From IMG/VR virus record IMGVR_UViG_3300010397_000073, positions 1-34,163 of that record: DNA of 34,163 nt. One strand, written 5' to 3'. Shown here in pieces: positions 1 through 8,442 of this stretch. How positions within the stretch are numbered: position 1 is the first letter of the stretch; each line of letters opens with the position of its first letter. Origin of the DNA: a virus. The notes under the pieces are model-generated. The model was not told the DNA's origin. It worked only from the letters and a program-made list of their open reading frames with translations, and did not search any database. Position numbers and translations under genes: made by a program.

Positions 1-1237
1 ACCCGAAGAACAGCCGATTGTTGAACACCTGCATGCATGTGACGTTCCAACCGGTGAAAGGCGCCCATGCACCTGTTCGGGCATTGGTCACGAGTACCCG
101 CGGAATCGCCCCGTCCGCGTTCGGGGGCGCGATAAGCATCATTTGCTTAGTCGGCCAAAGCGTCACATGCCAGTTCAGGCCCGATCCCGCCGCAACCGCC
201 TTGTTCCACTCAATCTCGATCGGATAAGAGACCGCCACCGGAGACAACGCCGCGACGTCGCGTTGAAACGCAGTTGACAATGCAATCAGACCGATGCTGG
301 TGGAAATGACCAGGTCACCGCCGGCCCGGATGAAGGCTTTCGGTCCGAGCGGCTTTCCGATGCGATAAACGCCGACTTTGGCCCATGTCGAGGCGTCACT
401 CGGATCGGAACCGCGATAGGCTGCAACTTCTCCCTCCGACGTCGCGAACACGATCAATTCGTTCACTCCGTCGCCGGCATCGAGGGACCATGTCCCTCCG
501 AATACCAGCGACCCGCCGAGAGAAAACACGCCGCCCAATGGCAGGAGCACCGCCGCGCCGCCGATCGAATTGACAGGCAAATACCAGATATTGAGCGTGT
601 CCTTTTGGATGAACCAAAGGCGCGATTTCGCTGCAAACACGAAAGAAAGAGTTGTGGGGTCAACTGCGGTGATTGCGGGCGCCGTTGACCAACTCGTTCC
701 GTCGAACACCAGCGGAGTATCAACCCCGTTGACCAGGCGCAGGAACGTTCCGCCCGACGTGGCGAATTGCTCCACCGACCACTCACCGCTGGCCAGGAGA
801 TCCACCGAAGGTCCGGCCGTGATTGACCAGCCTCCGGAGATGAAATTGCCTGCATCGTCCACCAGGAAGTTGCCCAACTGGTCCACGAGCATAAGGTTCG
901 ACGGACTGAATGGCGACGTGATGTCATATATCTGCGTGTCCGTGGTGGCGAACAGCTTGGCGATATTGCCATTGAGGTAGGAGAAAATCGAAACGACACC
1001 GTGGATCTCATCCCCGATCGTGGCGAACAGATCGGAGCCGCCTCGCATGCGAGTTCCAGTCGCGGTCGGAAACCAGTTTTCGAGCAGCGACGCGCCCATA
1101 ACCACGCTGCCATCCGACTTGCGGGCGTTCGGCGTCAACAGATTCTGGTTCGCAATCCATCCTGAAATGGGTGCCGGGAAGGTCTTGAGTTGCGCGACGC
1201 GCGGCTTTGGTTGCGATTTGGCGGCGGGGCGTCTCAT
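1..1237 (-). CDS. Tail nozzle/stabilisation protein-like (P22 gp10 type), 3' end off the window
   Basis: About 412 residues are visible and no stop is reached before the left edge. The ATG at 1237 overlaps the TGA of the upstream exonuclease gene (ATGA). Near residues 49-70 the protein has a LENWFPTATGTRMRGG stretch followed by repeated beta-rich segments with regularly spaced Gly, Trp and Asp-Gly turns. This matches the P22 gp10-like 'packaged DNA stabilisation' family, beta-propeller proteins that extend the portal/adaptor complex. Its place after the adaptor gene supports a role in head completion or the short tail tube. Family membership is judged from the N-terminal style and gene order only; another beta-rich tail protein is possible. 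Confidence 0.55.
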   Translation of the reverse strand, partial: MRRPAAKSQPKPRVAQLKTFPAPISGWIANQNLLTPNARKSDGSVVMGASLLENWFPTATGTRMRGGSDLFATIGDEIHGVVSIFSYLNGNIAKLFATTDTQIYDITSPFSPSNLMLVDQLGNFLVDDAGNFISGGWSITAGPSVDLLASGEWSVEQFATSGGTFLRLVNGVDTPLVFDGTSWSTAPAITAVDPTTLSFVFAAKSRLWFIQKDTLNIWYLPVNSIGGAAVLLPLGGVFSLGGSLVFGGTWSLDAGDGVNELIVFATSEGEVAAYRGSDPSDASTWAKVGVYRIGKPLGPKAFIRAGGDLVISTSIGLIALSTAFQRDVAALSPVAVSYPIEIEWNKAVAAGSGLNWHVTLWPTKQMMLIAPPNADGAIPRVLVTNARTGAWAPFTGWNVTCMQVFNNRLFFG

Positions 1238-1668
1238 AGCAGCACCTTGCGAAGCGCTCGCGCATCCCACAGCGCGTTATGCCGCACGGCGCCGGGGAGC
1301 GCGGTCGGATACGAGGCGACACGGTGCACCTGGAATTGAAGCGGACCGGGAATGTCGACCATTTCACCGGGGCCGACGATCAAGCATTGGCAAAAGTAGC
1401 GGATATCATCCGGCCAATCGGCAATTATGACCGGGCGCGCATCGTCGTCAAGAAAAGTCGCGATGGCGTGACCGAAGTCCGACAAGTCAACCCAAATCGG
1501 TTCGGCACCGCGGCAATTGACAATCGGCATGACGTTCTGCGCTACCCACGCGCATGGGTCGGGGCAATCGGTGGCCAGATATAATTCGCGGCCGTCTTCG
1601 CTGACCAGGGCAAGGCTTACCAACCGACCGCCGAAACCATCAAACTCAACGTCCAAATAGTGGCGCAT
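1234..1668 (-). CDS. DEDDh 3'-5' exonuclease, Rv2179c-like
   Basis: 144 aa starting at the ATG at 1668, one base after the TAG of the adaptor gene. Residues 4-10 read YLDVEFD, giving the first D-x-E metal pair (D6, E8), followed by GGRLVSLALV and DGREL. The C-terminal HNALWDARALRKVL carries the DEDDh-type His and Asp (about H130 and D135). This is the pattern of Rv2179c-like 3'-5' exoribonucleases, single-domain enzymes that trim RNA or single-stranded DNA. It sits between two virion genes, an odd place for a nuclease. It could be a packaging helper, an end-trimming enzyme or a passenger gene. A second relative lies in the early region at 24892-25557. Confidence 0.75.
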   Translation of the reverse strand: MRHYLDVEFDGFGGRLVSLALVSEDGRELYLATDCPDPCAWVAQNVMPIVNCRGAEPIWVDLSDFGHAIATFLDDDARPVIIADWPDDIRYFCQCLIVGPGEMVDIPGPLQFQVHRVASYPTALPGAVRHNALWDARALRKVLL

Positions 1669-1669
1669 C

Positions 1670-2386
1670 CTACGTCCCCAACATCGCGGGGTAGGCAACC
1701 TCGTTGCTTCGCGACACGCGCTGGCGACCGACCGTGATAATCTGGTTGCCCTTGTCGGTGCCCATCGCCGCCATTTTGGCGATTTCGTAGTCCCTCAGAT
1801 CCTCTGCGTATTCCATGCGCTTGTTCGCGCGCCAGCGCCACACAATACCAAGCCGTAATAGGCGCTCGTCCAGTGCGAACGTGTCGGTGTCGGCGAGGAA
1901 ACTGGCTTGCGGGGTGACGCCGTCAGCGCCGGCAATCGCGTAATAGTTCGAGATGTAGAAGAATCGCGCCGTATCGTCGGCCGGCATCGGCGGGAAAATC
2001 TGCACCGCCTTATTCAGGATGACCCAATTTCCGGGCGAGCCTACCAAGAGGCTATCCTTCAGGAACAGCCATTCGTCGAGATCCTTTGCGGCGCGGAACG
2101 TCGCGTCCTTGAACCGCAGGGAATGCAGTTTGGCGCCCTTGATCAGGCGTTCAAACCCGGTCGTATTGGTCGCGAGCGGGAAAATGGTCGTACTGGCGTC
2201 GCCCGCAAGCGTCGCCATCAACGTCAACGCTCGCCACTCATGCTCCTCTTTGACGAGCGATTCGGCGGTGGTCTTCGCGGCCAAAAGCAACTCGGCCGCG
2301 AACGGGTCGGTCGTCGTGAACAGTGACGACGGCTGAACGCGATTGAGCAAAACCGCTGCGTCTCGGGCAACTGAGAGAATCGTCAT
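1670..2386 (-). CDS. Head-tail adaptor protein (SU10-adaptor-like)
   Basis: 238 aa. Mostly helical in the N-terminal half (AAELLLAAKTTAESLVKEEHEW), then a segment naming a target fold seen in short-tailed phage adaptors: FYISNYYAI, followed by FALDERLLRLGIVWRWRANK. The LDERLLRLGIVWRWR motif is typical of the SU10-like adaptor family, which forms the ring between portal and nozzle. Gene order (capsid side upstream, nozzle-like protein downstream) agrees. Start ATG at 2386; the stop is separated by one base from the next ATG, so translation is probably coupled. Confidence 0.75.
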   Translation of the reverse strand: MTILSVARDAAVLLNRVQPSSLFTTTDPFAAELLLAAKTTAESLVKEEHEWRALTLMATLAGDASTTIFPLATNTTGFERLIKGAKLHSLRFKDATFRAAKDLDEWLFLKDSLLVGSPGNWVILNKAVQIFPPMPADDTARFFYISNYYAIAGADGVTPQASFLADTDTFALDERLLRLGIVWRWRANKRMEYAEDLRDYEIAKMAAMGTDKGNQIITVGRQRVSRSNEVAYPAMLGT

Positions 2387-2415
2387 GATGTCTTCCCTTC
2401 AGCCGCCGGGAGAGA

Positions 2416-3192
2416 TCAGGCGGCGGCAGCGTCCCGCTTGGCCTTGATCTCGGCATTGATGGTATCGGCCTGCGCGACCAGCGTTGCATGGCTCGGGTTG
2501 CCCTTCGGCCGCGATCCGGTGGCTTCCTGAATCCAGTTCTTGATATCGTCGGCGCCCATAGCGAAGAACGGTGAGGCGTTCGGGTCTTCCGGCGCGGCAA
2601 TCGGCTCGTCTGCGGCTTCGTCGGCAACGGCCGCGCCCGACAAACGCGCCTCAAGCTGCTTCACCCGCGCTTCAAGCGCGGCGTTGAGCGCTGCGATTTG
2701 GACCGCGCCTGCGTTGTCCGTGGCGTTGTCCAGGTAGGTCTGCGCCTGGACCTTCAGTTCGCGTCCCTGCATGCCGAGCATTTTCAGGTTTGCGCCGTCG
2801 ACCGCCGCGAGCGCTTCCGCGGTGTGGATATTGAGCGCCTTGAGTTCGAGCCGCTTGGACGCGGTCAGGAACGGAAGTTCCGACGTCGGCGTGCCGGTGA
2901 GCGTCTGATGGTCGCCCATCTTGAACGCCCGGTATTGGTCGGCGTACTGGATGGCATAGGTGATTTGGTTGATGTTGCCGCCGTTGAGATCGCGTTCGGT
3001 ACGGAACACCTCGTGAGCCGGGGCGTGAATGATCTTCTCGCGGTTGCCGGCGAAGCGGACTTCGCACATCTCCATGTCCTGGAAGATCGGCCGACCTGCC
3101 TTCTTGGTCGCGGCGGCGTCCTCCACGGGGAGGATGAAAAACCGCGGAATGGTCATGGCCTCGTTCGCGGCGGTCTGTCGATTGGATGACAT
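2416..3192 (-). CDS. Virion-module protein of unknown function with helix-hairpin-helix-like segment
   Basis: 258 aa. An N-terminal beta-rich part (FFILPVEDAAATKKAGRP; VRFAGNREKIIHAPAHEVF) is followed at about residues 118-145 by a helical stretch resembling helix-hairpin-helix repeats (LKALNIHTAEALAAVDG). Then comes a coiled coil of about 30 residues ending in VKQLEARL, and an Ala/Glu-rich tail. I do not recognise a function. It is the first gene after an intergenic promoter-like element (TTGACA at 3260-3255). Its SD lies in a 16-bp sequence repeated before the scaffold gene, which suggests shared translational control. It could be a minor head protein or head-assembly factor. Confidence 0.7.
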   Translation of the reverse strand: MSSNRQTAANEAMTIPRFFILPVEDAAATKKAGRPIFQDMEMCEVRFAGNREKIIHAPAHEVFRTERDLNGGNINQITYAIQYADQYRAFKMGDHQTLTGTPTSELPFLTASKRLELKALNIHTAEALAAVDGANLKMLGMQGRELKVQAQTYLDNATDNAGAVQIAALNAALEARVKQLEARLSGAAVADEAADEPIAAPEDPNASPFFAMGADDIKNWIQEATGSRPKGNPSHATLVAQADTINAEIKAKRDAAAA

Positions 3193-3198
3193 AGGGGT

Positions 3199-3214
3199 TC
3201 CTTGTCTGAGAAGG
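3199..3214 (-). repeat. 16-bp repeat with SD, copy 1
   Basis: Sequence on the plus strand is TCCTTGTCTGAGAAGG, exactly repeated at 8443-8458. On the minus (coding) strand it supplies the SD AAGGA before the 258-aa gene and can form a four-base CCTT/AAGG stem that would hide the SD. Confidence 0.75.
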
Positions 3215-3232
3215 GTTGGCGGTGGGCAGTGT

Positions 3233-3260
3233 AACAGAGACGTTATAAACGAATTGTCAA
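3233..3260 (-). promoter_or_regulatory. Dispersed TTGACA element, minus strand, before the 258-aa gene
   Basis: TTGACA (3260-3255) followed by ATTCGTTTATAAC; the first 19 bases (GTTGACAATTCGTTTATAA) are identical to the copy at 22259. The hexamer 16 bases on is TCTGTT, a poor -10. It sits in the 78-base spacer behind the GT/methyltransferase gene and points at the 258-aa gene. Confidence 0.6.
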
Positions 3261-3270
3261 CGGTCGGACG

Positions 3271-5265
3271 CTAGGCAGACGGCATCTTGGCGAACCAACA
3301 GAAGTTTTCGCCGAGTTCGAGCGTGAGGCCGCGAGCGGCGATAAACTCGTCAACGGCGCGCGTGACGCCGAATTTGGGAAAGGCGGTATTTTCATAGTCG
3401 TGGCCGGAGATGTAGCCGCCCGGCTTGATCTTGGGCGCCCACGCCGCAATGTCGGCCGCGCACCCATCATAGGAATGATCGGCATCGATGAAGACGAACC
3501 CCAAATGACCATCCGGAAAGGTTCGCGCCGCGTCGTCCGATCGCATGCGAAGCACCTTCGCGCGCACCCCGGCGAAGCCAACCCGCACCTTGGCCAGGCG
3601 CATGAATTCTTCTTGGCTGGCGTCGTTGAGGGTCGCGTGCCAGTCTCCCGAGTCGCCCGCGTAGGCGTCGCCATGACCTTCCCAGCTATCGACCATGGTC
3701 AGATACAAGTCGGGATCGGCGCGCAACAGCGCAGCGGACATTTGACCCTGAAACACGCCTACTTCGACGCCCCAAGATCCCGCCGGCACCCGCGCGAGGA
3801 CTTCCGCCGCGCGCTGTTGCGCCGGGGATAGCGTGCCGAGCAGATCAAGGCCGATATCCGGCAGCAAGCCCGAACCGTGCACGGTGATGACTGCGCCGTC
3901 GGCCATATAGTTGGGCGCCAATTCGGCAAATTCCTGCGCCTGTCCAATCATCCAAGGCGCGCAATAATAGGTCTTGGTACCTTGGCTGGAGGTGTAGAGC
4001 GCTTCGGAGACACGCTCGCCGTCATTGAGCGGCTGCGGATAGGCGTGATGCGCGGGACCGCGGTAACAGCTATCGAAGCCGTACAGGTGAATGAAGCGAT
4101 ATCCGGCGAGGAAGGCGAGCGCGAGCGCGTTCATGCCAACGGTTGTTCCGCCGCCGACCAGATACGCGGCGCGGTGCGGCTCATTTGCCAGAAGGTCGGC
4201 CATGCCGGGCGAATTGACGTGGAATAGGGTTGTTGGCCGGCTTTCCACCGCACCAAACACAGCTTGATTGCATTGCGACGCGACCAGATACCCCGCCGCT
4301 TCGGTTAGAAACCCCGCCGTCTCGGGCCGCGCATCAAGCAATACTTGCGCATCATAGCGTATCCCGGTGCCCTCAAGTGCCTTATGGGCGTTATTCAGTA
4401 CCCATACCTCTTGCCCGATGCTTTGGCGCCACTGGATCTCCTCGATCTTGTCGACCAGGGACGGGCCGCCGCCGAGAATGGACACATGCCGGTCATGCTC
4501 ATCGGCCGGGGCGAACCACGGCAAGTCCAACGCGCACGCCTTCCGGACGTTTTCCAGGAGCTTTTCCGTCGCGGTGTTGCAGACGGCGGTCAGTTCGGCG
4601 CGCGAGATGCCGCCTTGGCACCAGACGCGCGGCACCCATCCGGTGAGTACTTCATGGGGACGGGGCTTACCGTGGAACACGACCACGGACGCCTTGTCGG
4701 GCAGCGCGCCGCCGCTGACCTTGTAGGAAACGAACATATCGGGAAGAACGTCTTGGAGGCGCACGGTCCAAGCCGGCAAATGGCGCTGCTCGATCCACGC
4801 TTGATCGCCGCCGCGATCGGTCTGCGGGTATCCGGCCGCCACAAACGACGACCAGATGCCGGTTTGCTCGCCCGCGCGCCACGACATGACCGACGACTGC
4901 ATGCCGTCGGCACCGCGGTGAAAATCGCGCAGAATGGCGAACGCGCCGTCATAAGCCGCGAGTCGGTCAATTGGGCCGGTGATGAGCGTGTCCAGGTCAA
5001 GATAAACGATGCGGTCACCGGTCGGGAACAGGTCGCGCTTGAACAGATAGAGCTTGTTCCACCAACCGGTGAGGTTGTTGGGTAGCTCGCGCTGCTCAAT
5101 GCCATCAGTATAGATACCATCCTGAAGCAGAAAATCCGTGAACACGACGAACCGGCCCGTCGTGCCTTCCTCAAGGTTGCGCCGGACCATGTCGAATAGG
5201 TTGTTGACGTACTCGACGCCGCGTCCCTGGTAATTGCCCCAATTGACCGTGACGAAATTAATCAT
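3271..5265 (-). CDS. Three-domain glycosyltransferase / DUF115-like / SAM methyltransferase fusion
   Basis: 664 aa with three domains in order. Residues 1 to about 225 form a GT-A-type glycosyltransferase: VYLDLDTL gives a DxD at 90-92, and GGDQAWI (152-158) and VVFHGKPRPHE (195-205) match GT8-like enzymes. Residues about 258-470 resemble the DUF115/MptE-like fold: SILGGGPSL (262-270), GGGTTVGMNALAL (371-383) and HLYGFDSC. Residues about 475-664 form a class I methyltransferase: EVGVFQGQM (501-509), FIDADHSYDG (592-601) and GHDYEN. The gene lies between two virion genes and has its own spacer with a strong hairpin upstream. Glycan modification of virion, host surface or DNA are all possible; the sequence does not decide. 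No frameshift was seen. Confidence 0.85.
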   Translation of the reverse strand: MINFVTVNWGNYQGRGVEYVNNLFDMVRRNLEEGTTGRFVVFTDFLLQDGIYTDGIEQRELPNNLTGWWNKLYLFKRDLFPTGDRIVYLDLDTLITGPIDRLAAYDGAFAILRDFHRGADGMQSSVMSWRAGEQTGIWSSFVAAGYPQTDRGGDQAWIEQRHLPAWTVRLQDVLPDMFVSYKVSGGALPDKASVVVFHGKPRPHEVLTGWVPRVWCQGGISRAELTAVCNTATEKLLENVRKACALDLPWFAPADEHDRHVSILGGGPSLVDKIEEIQWRQSIGQEVWVLNNAHKALEGTGIRYDAQVLLDARPETAGFLTEAAGYLVASQCNQAVFGAVESRPTTLFHVNSPGMADLLANEPHRAAYLVGGGTTVGMNALALAFLAGYRFIHLYGFDSCYRGPAHHAYPQPLNDGERVSEALYTSSQGTKTYYCAPWMIGQAQEFAELAPNYMADGAVITVHGSGLLPDIGLDLLGTLSPAQQRAAEVLARVPAGSWGVEVGVFQGQMSAALLRADPDLYLTMVDSWEGHGDAYAGDSGDWHATLNDASQEEFMRLAKVRVGFAGVRAKVLRMRSDDAARTFPDGHLGFVFIDADHSYDGCAADIAAWAPKIKPGGYISGHDYENTAFPKFGVTRAVDEFIAARGLTLELGENFCWFAKMPSA

Positions 5266-5280
5266 GCTGCCTCGTGCTGA

Positions 5281-5307
5281 ACCGCGGGGTTTCTGATGCC
5301 CCGCGGT
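5281..5307. other. GC-rich hairpin before the GT/methyltransferase gene
   Basis: Perfect nine-base arms ACCGCGGGG and CCCCGCGGT with a nine-base loop. No U-tract follows on either strand, so it is more likely a processing, pausing or stability element than a classical terminator. It separates the 200-aa gene from the glycosyltransferase fusion. Confidence 0.65.
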
Positions 5308-5320
5308 AGCATTAACGTAG

Positions 5321-5337
5321 TGAACAATCCGTTTAAA
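5321..5337 (+). repeat. Element copy TGAACAATCCGTTTAAA
   Basis: The 18-base sequence GTGAACAATCCGTTTAAA (5320-5337) recurs exactly at 17546-17563. It resembles TTGACAATTCG but points against the genes around it, so it is more likely a protein-binding site than a promoter. Confidence 0.55.
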
Positions 5338-5350
5338 GACGGAATGTCCG

Positions 5351-5953
5351 TTAGGTGATCGCGCCCTGCTGGGAAGGCCGATTGATCAGCACCACGACCG
5401 TCGAGGTGGTCGAAGTGACCGTGGTCAGGTTCGCACCGCGAGCGCCGAGGATCTGCTTGCCGGCAACCGACGTCTGCATGACGCGGCCAGCGGTGGCGGA
5501 CTGATAGATTTTGCCCTGCGGAGTGACCTTGACGGCCGTCTTGAGGATGGTGGCAAGGCCGGCGATCTGATACCAACCGTACTGTGCGGCGACATTCGCC
5601 GACATGGCGACCGCGACCGGGTTGTCTTCGTTCGCGGTGTTCGGCGAAAGCGCGGTCTGGAACGTGGTCGCATTGTAGGTCACCAGCAACCCGGCGAGCG
5701 TATTTGCAACGCCGAGCAGATAGATGAACTCACCTTCGCCGAAGGTCGGATGAAACGCCTTGGCGATGGTGCCGAGACGGCCGGGAGCAGATCGGCCGGC
5801 GGGCTGCGGGCTGCTGGAGAGCGTGCCAGCGGCGACGGTCCCCATGTTGGCGGAGACGGTGTTGTTCGCGGTGGTCTGCGCGATCGGGTTTTGTCCAAGG
5901 GAGGGCTCGCGGAAAACCCACGACTGGACGGCGGCACCTGCGGGAGCGGGCAT
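5351..5953 (-). CDS. Putative virion protein downstream of the major capsid gene
   Basis: 200 aa, ATG at 5953 with a good SD (AGGAAAG) ten bases upstream. It is rich in Ala, Thr, Gly and Asn, with a central hydrophobic part (EFIYLLGVANTLAGLLV), followed by YNATTFQT and a C-terminal Thr/Ser/Val-rich strand region. Composition and location one gene after the capsid suggest an abundant structural protein such as a decoration or stabilising protein. I recognise no named family. It is flanked by GC-rich hairpins on both sides (5281-5307 and 6017-6041), so its message may be processed as a separate unit. Confidence 0.7.
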   Translation of the reverse strand: MPAPAGAAVQSWVFREPSLGQNPIAQTTANNTVSANMGTVAAGTLSSSPQPAGRSAPGRLGTIAKAFHPTFGEGEFIYLLGVANTLAGLLVTYNATTFQTALSPNTANEDNPVAVAMSANVAAQYGWYQIAGLATILKTAVKVTPQGKIYQSATAGRVMQTSVAGKQILGARGANLTTVTSTTSTVVVLINRPSQQGAIT

Positions 5954-6016
5954 GTTTGTATCTTTCCTGTTACGGCGCCGTGGCTGCCGCGGATTTCGAG
6001 GTCGAGATGAACGGGA

Positions 6017-6041
6017 GGCGCGCGGGGTTGAGCCGCGCGCC
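6017..6041. other. GC-rich hairpin after the major capsid gene
   Basis: Nine-base arms GGCGCGCGG and CCGCGCGCC with a seven-base loop, seven bases past the capsid stop. No U-tract. May stabilise the 3' end of capsid message or partly stop transcription. Confidence 0.65.
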
Positions 6042-6048
6042 CTAGTCG

Positions 6049-7065
6049 TTACGAACCGGTGTTCGAGTCGTAGAACTTCCAGGTGAACAGCGGATTGTTC
6101 AGGGTGAGTTCACCCATGAATCCGATGTACTGAACCACGGCGTCCTGGTTGATCGGCATCATTGCGCGGCCGATCTTGTCGAAGTTCCGTTCCGGGTGGT
6201 AACGCATCTTGAGCGCGTCGGTATCAATGCCATAGGTGGTGTCCTGCGGCATGTTCGAGCCGATTCCGCCGTCCTGCACGATTTCCGCCGACCGTCCCGC
6301 ACCGAAGTATTTGAGGGTCTGGAAACCGAGCTTGCCGAGTCCGCTCTCGTTCTCGATCTTCTGAATCGCGACGGTGGCGGCATCATAGGCGGCGTAGTGG
6401 TTGCTGCTCATGAGCAGCAGATCGGCGCCCTTCTTGTTGCGCGACCGCTGGGTCATGATGGTGTTCAGGAACGGCCGAATCGTGGTCGAAGAGACCTGCG
6501 TGCCGATCGCGGTGTTCATGGTCTGCGCGTCGAACGTGGTCGTTCGCCAGATCGGGTTGGCCGCGCGATCGATGCCGGCATAGGTGCCGGTGGTCGCGAT
6601 CGTCGGAATCGCAAGCTGGAGGCCTGAGAATTCCTTGCCGCCGAAGTTGGTGCCGTTCGACTGCAGGGACGCATCCACGATGTCCTGAAGCTCGTTTTCG
6701 GCCGCCGTAATGTGGGCTTCCATCACATCTTCGATCTGGTTCGGACCGGAGTTGTTGAGGATTTCCTCGTTCGTCAGCGTCACGGCGACGGCGACCATTT
6801 TCGGCAGGTACTCGGCATCGTTGAACAGTTCGGCCGGGATCGAGTTCAGAAGGTCGAACCCGTTGTAGAAGACGCCCGAACCGGTCTTGTTGTAGAGCAG
6901 CCGCTCACGAATTCGCGGACCGGAATAGGTCTGCCAATTCTTCTTCTTCTGGATGATGTGCAGCAGCGCATTGCTGTTGCTGACAAGATCCTGGTAGCCG
7001 GCTGAACGATCTTCCAGGGCCAGCGAAAGGATTTCCTGGTTCTTTTCGACGGAGGTCAAGGACAC
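6049..7065 (-). CDS. Major capsid protein
   Basis: 338 aa. Start is GTG at 7065, with GGGAGG seven bases upstream; an in-frame ATG with a better site is absent. The protein has the features of HK97-fold coat proteins of this phage group: helix-rich N-terminus, FYNGFDLLNSIPAELF, long spine helix (TNEEILNN to DIVDASLQ, with EDVMEAHITAAENEL), NNPLFTWKFYD near the C-terminus, and YIGFMGELTL. It lies directly after the scaffold gene (28-base gap). A hairpin follows the stop. The SD strength and position fit high expression late in infection. Confidence 0.9.
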   Translation of the reverse strand: MSLTSVEKNQEILSLALEDRSAGYQDLVSNSNALLHIIQKKKNWQTYSGPRIRERLLYNKTGSGVFYNGFDLLNSIPAELFNDAEYLPKMVAVAVTLTNEEILNNSGPNQIEDVMEAHITAAENELQDIVDASLQSNGTNFGGKEFSGLQLAIPTIATTGTYAGIDRAANPIWRTTTFDAQTMNTAIGTQVSSTTIRPFLNTIMTQRSRNKKGADLLLMSSNHYAAYDAATVAIQKIENESGLGKLGFQTLKYFGAGRSAEIVQDGGIGSNMPQDTTYGIDTDALKMRYHPERNFDKIGRAMMPINQDAVVQYIGFMGELTLNNPLFTWKFYDSNTGS

Positions 7066-7093
7066 GGAATGTCCTCCCTAAACTGCGAAGCAA

Positions 7094-8431
7094 TCAGCGG
7101 GCGGCAGCAGCGGCGCGCTTGATCGCCTCTCGAATTGAGTTGGATGGCTGCTTCCTGACCGGGTCTGAGCCAGCGGTGGGCGTGCCTGCGATGGACCTTG
7201 CCCCGGCGTCGGATGAGGACGGTTGGACAAGGGTAGGTTTGGTACTGATGGGCGCGGATGAGGCGGCCACCGGTACGGGCTCGGCTACTTCTGCTTTGGC
7301 TTCCGGTGCAGCGGGCGCGGGGTTGAGCCGTTCCGCCAACTTGTAGGCCTCAACAAGATCCTTGGTGCGCGCGGGCTTCAGAACGTTGCCATCCTTGTCC
7401 CGCACGTCGCGGAGAAAATCCGCAATATCTTCCGCCAACTCCTCGAAACGAGGATGTTCGGCCGCGAATTTGGCAACCGCTTCGGTCGTCGAGTCGGTGG
7501 CGGCCTTAACGCGCTCCTGCTCAATCGTACCGACGCCCTTTTCCAGGCGATCGATTTTCGCTTCAAGAGCGGCAATCTTGGCATCGGCGGCGCTCGCGGC
7601 CTGGTCGGGCGTTTCGCCCGCAATCTTCGCGGCGACGTCGCGCAAGTTCAGGCCGGCGTTCTTCGCGATCAGTTCGAGACCCTTGACGGGATCTTGCCGA
7701 AGCAAGTTCTCCATACCGACGTATTGCGCGACAACGTCCTTGAGCGCCTTGTTGGACTTGCCGGCCATCTCGTGAAACTCGGCGAGCGAGGCGTCCCGCT
7801 CCGCGGCGGCGCGGTGCTTCTCGAACCCCTTGGTCAGTTCGGTGACGGCGCGCGTCACTTCGGCGCGGACTTCGTCCGGCGCTTCGGCCCATTTCTCCTT
7901 GGCAGCCGGCGAGAAGCGCGCGGGCGGCGGCTCGGCGGTGTGGCTCGGGAGGGCGGCGGGCTTCGCGGGGGTGTCGACCTTGGCGGCATCTGCAGCCGGC
8001 GCGGGTTCGGCGGCCTTGACCGAAACGAACTTGCCGTCCTCACCGCGCACCGGAGCGGCCGGCGCGTCCTTGACGGGCTCGGCGGCCTTGGTATCCTTCG
8101 CGGGTGCAGGCGCGTTCTTGGCGGCGACCGGTTCGGCGGCGGCCTTCGGTTCGACCTTCAGCGGCGATGCTTTCTCGGCGGTCGGCTCGGCGTGAACCTT
8201 GGCGGCTGCGGCGCGAATCGCCTCGCGGGTCGACAGCTTCGGCTTCGGCTCGTCCTTCGCGGGCTCGGCGGCCTTCGGGTCGGGCGCCTTCCGCGCGTTG
8301 GCGGCGATCTTGGCTTCCTCAGACTGACGAGCAACTTCGGCGACTTCACCAGGCGACGCGGCGCGCGGCTCCACGGATACGGGAGTCGGAAGGGGCGCAA
8401 TCACCGGTTCGTTTGAAATGCCGTCGCTCAT
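7094..8431 (-). CDS. Capsid scaffold protein
   Basis: 445 aa from the ATG at 8431; an upstream in-frame start at 8545 lacks an SD and would run into the divergent promoter region. The first 170 residues are low-complexity Ala/Pro/Lys/Glu repeats (many AEP, KAAEP and PAKD units). The middle (about 190-350) is strongly helical and coiled-coil-like, with VAKIAGETPDQAASAADAK followed by IAALEAKIDRLEKGV. The C-terminus is basic (REAIKRAAAAAR), as expected for a scaffold helix that binds the coat protein. Position immediately before the capsid gene supports the call. The SD (AAGGA) is embedded in a 16-bp repeat also found before the 258-aa gene. Confidence 0.85.
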   Translation of the reverse strand: MSDGISNEPVIAPLPTPVSVEPRAASPGEVAEVARQSEEAKIAANARKAPDPKAAEPAKDEPKPKLSTREAIRAAAAKVHAEPTAEKASPLKVEPKAAAEPVAAKNAPAPAKDTKAAEPVKDAPAAPVRGEDGKFVSVKAAEPAPAADAAKVDTPAKPAALPSHTAEPPPARFSPAAKEKWAEAPDEVRAEVTRAVTELTKGFEKHRAAAERDASLAEFHEMAGKSNKALKDVVAQYVGMENLLRQDPVKGLELIAKNAGLNLRDVAAKIAGETPDQAASAADAKIAALEAKIDRLEKGVGTIEQERVKAATDSTTEAVAKFAAEHPRFEELAEDIADFLRDVRDKDGNVLKPARTKDLVEAYKLAERLNPAPAAPEAKAEVAEPVPVAASSAPISTKPTLVQPSSSDAGARSIAGTPTAGSDPVRKQPSNSIREAIKRAAAAAR

Positions 8432-8442
8432 ATGCCAATGCG

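Noticed and set aside
262-290. TTGACAATG inside the nozzle-like gene as another dispersed element
   Set aside because: It lies inside a coding region, lacks ATTCG and a -10, and does not mark a gene start.
4345-5085. Plus-strand frame of 246 codons opposite the glycosyltransferase fusion
   Set aside because: The minus-strand protein has clear motifs in three domains across this stretch; the plus frame has none.
7454-8416. Plus-strand Gly/Arg/Leu-rich frame of 320 codons opposite the scaffold
   Set aside because: Composition is that of an antisense frame of an Ala/Pro/Lys-rich scaffold; no SD and it faces away from operon direction.
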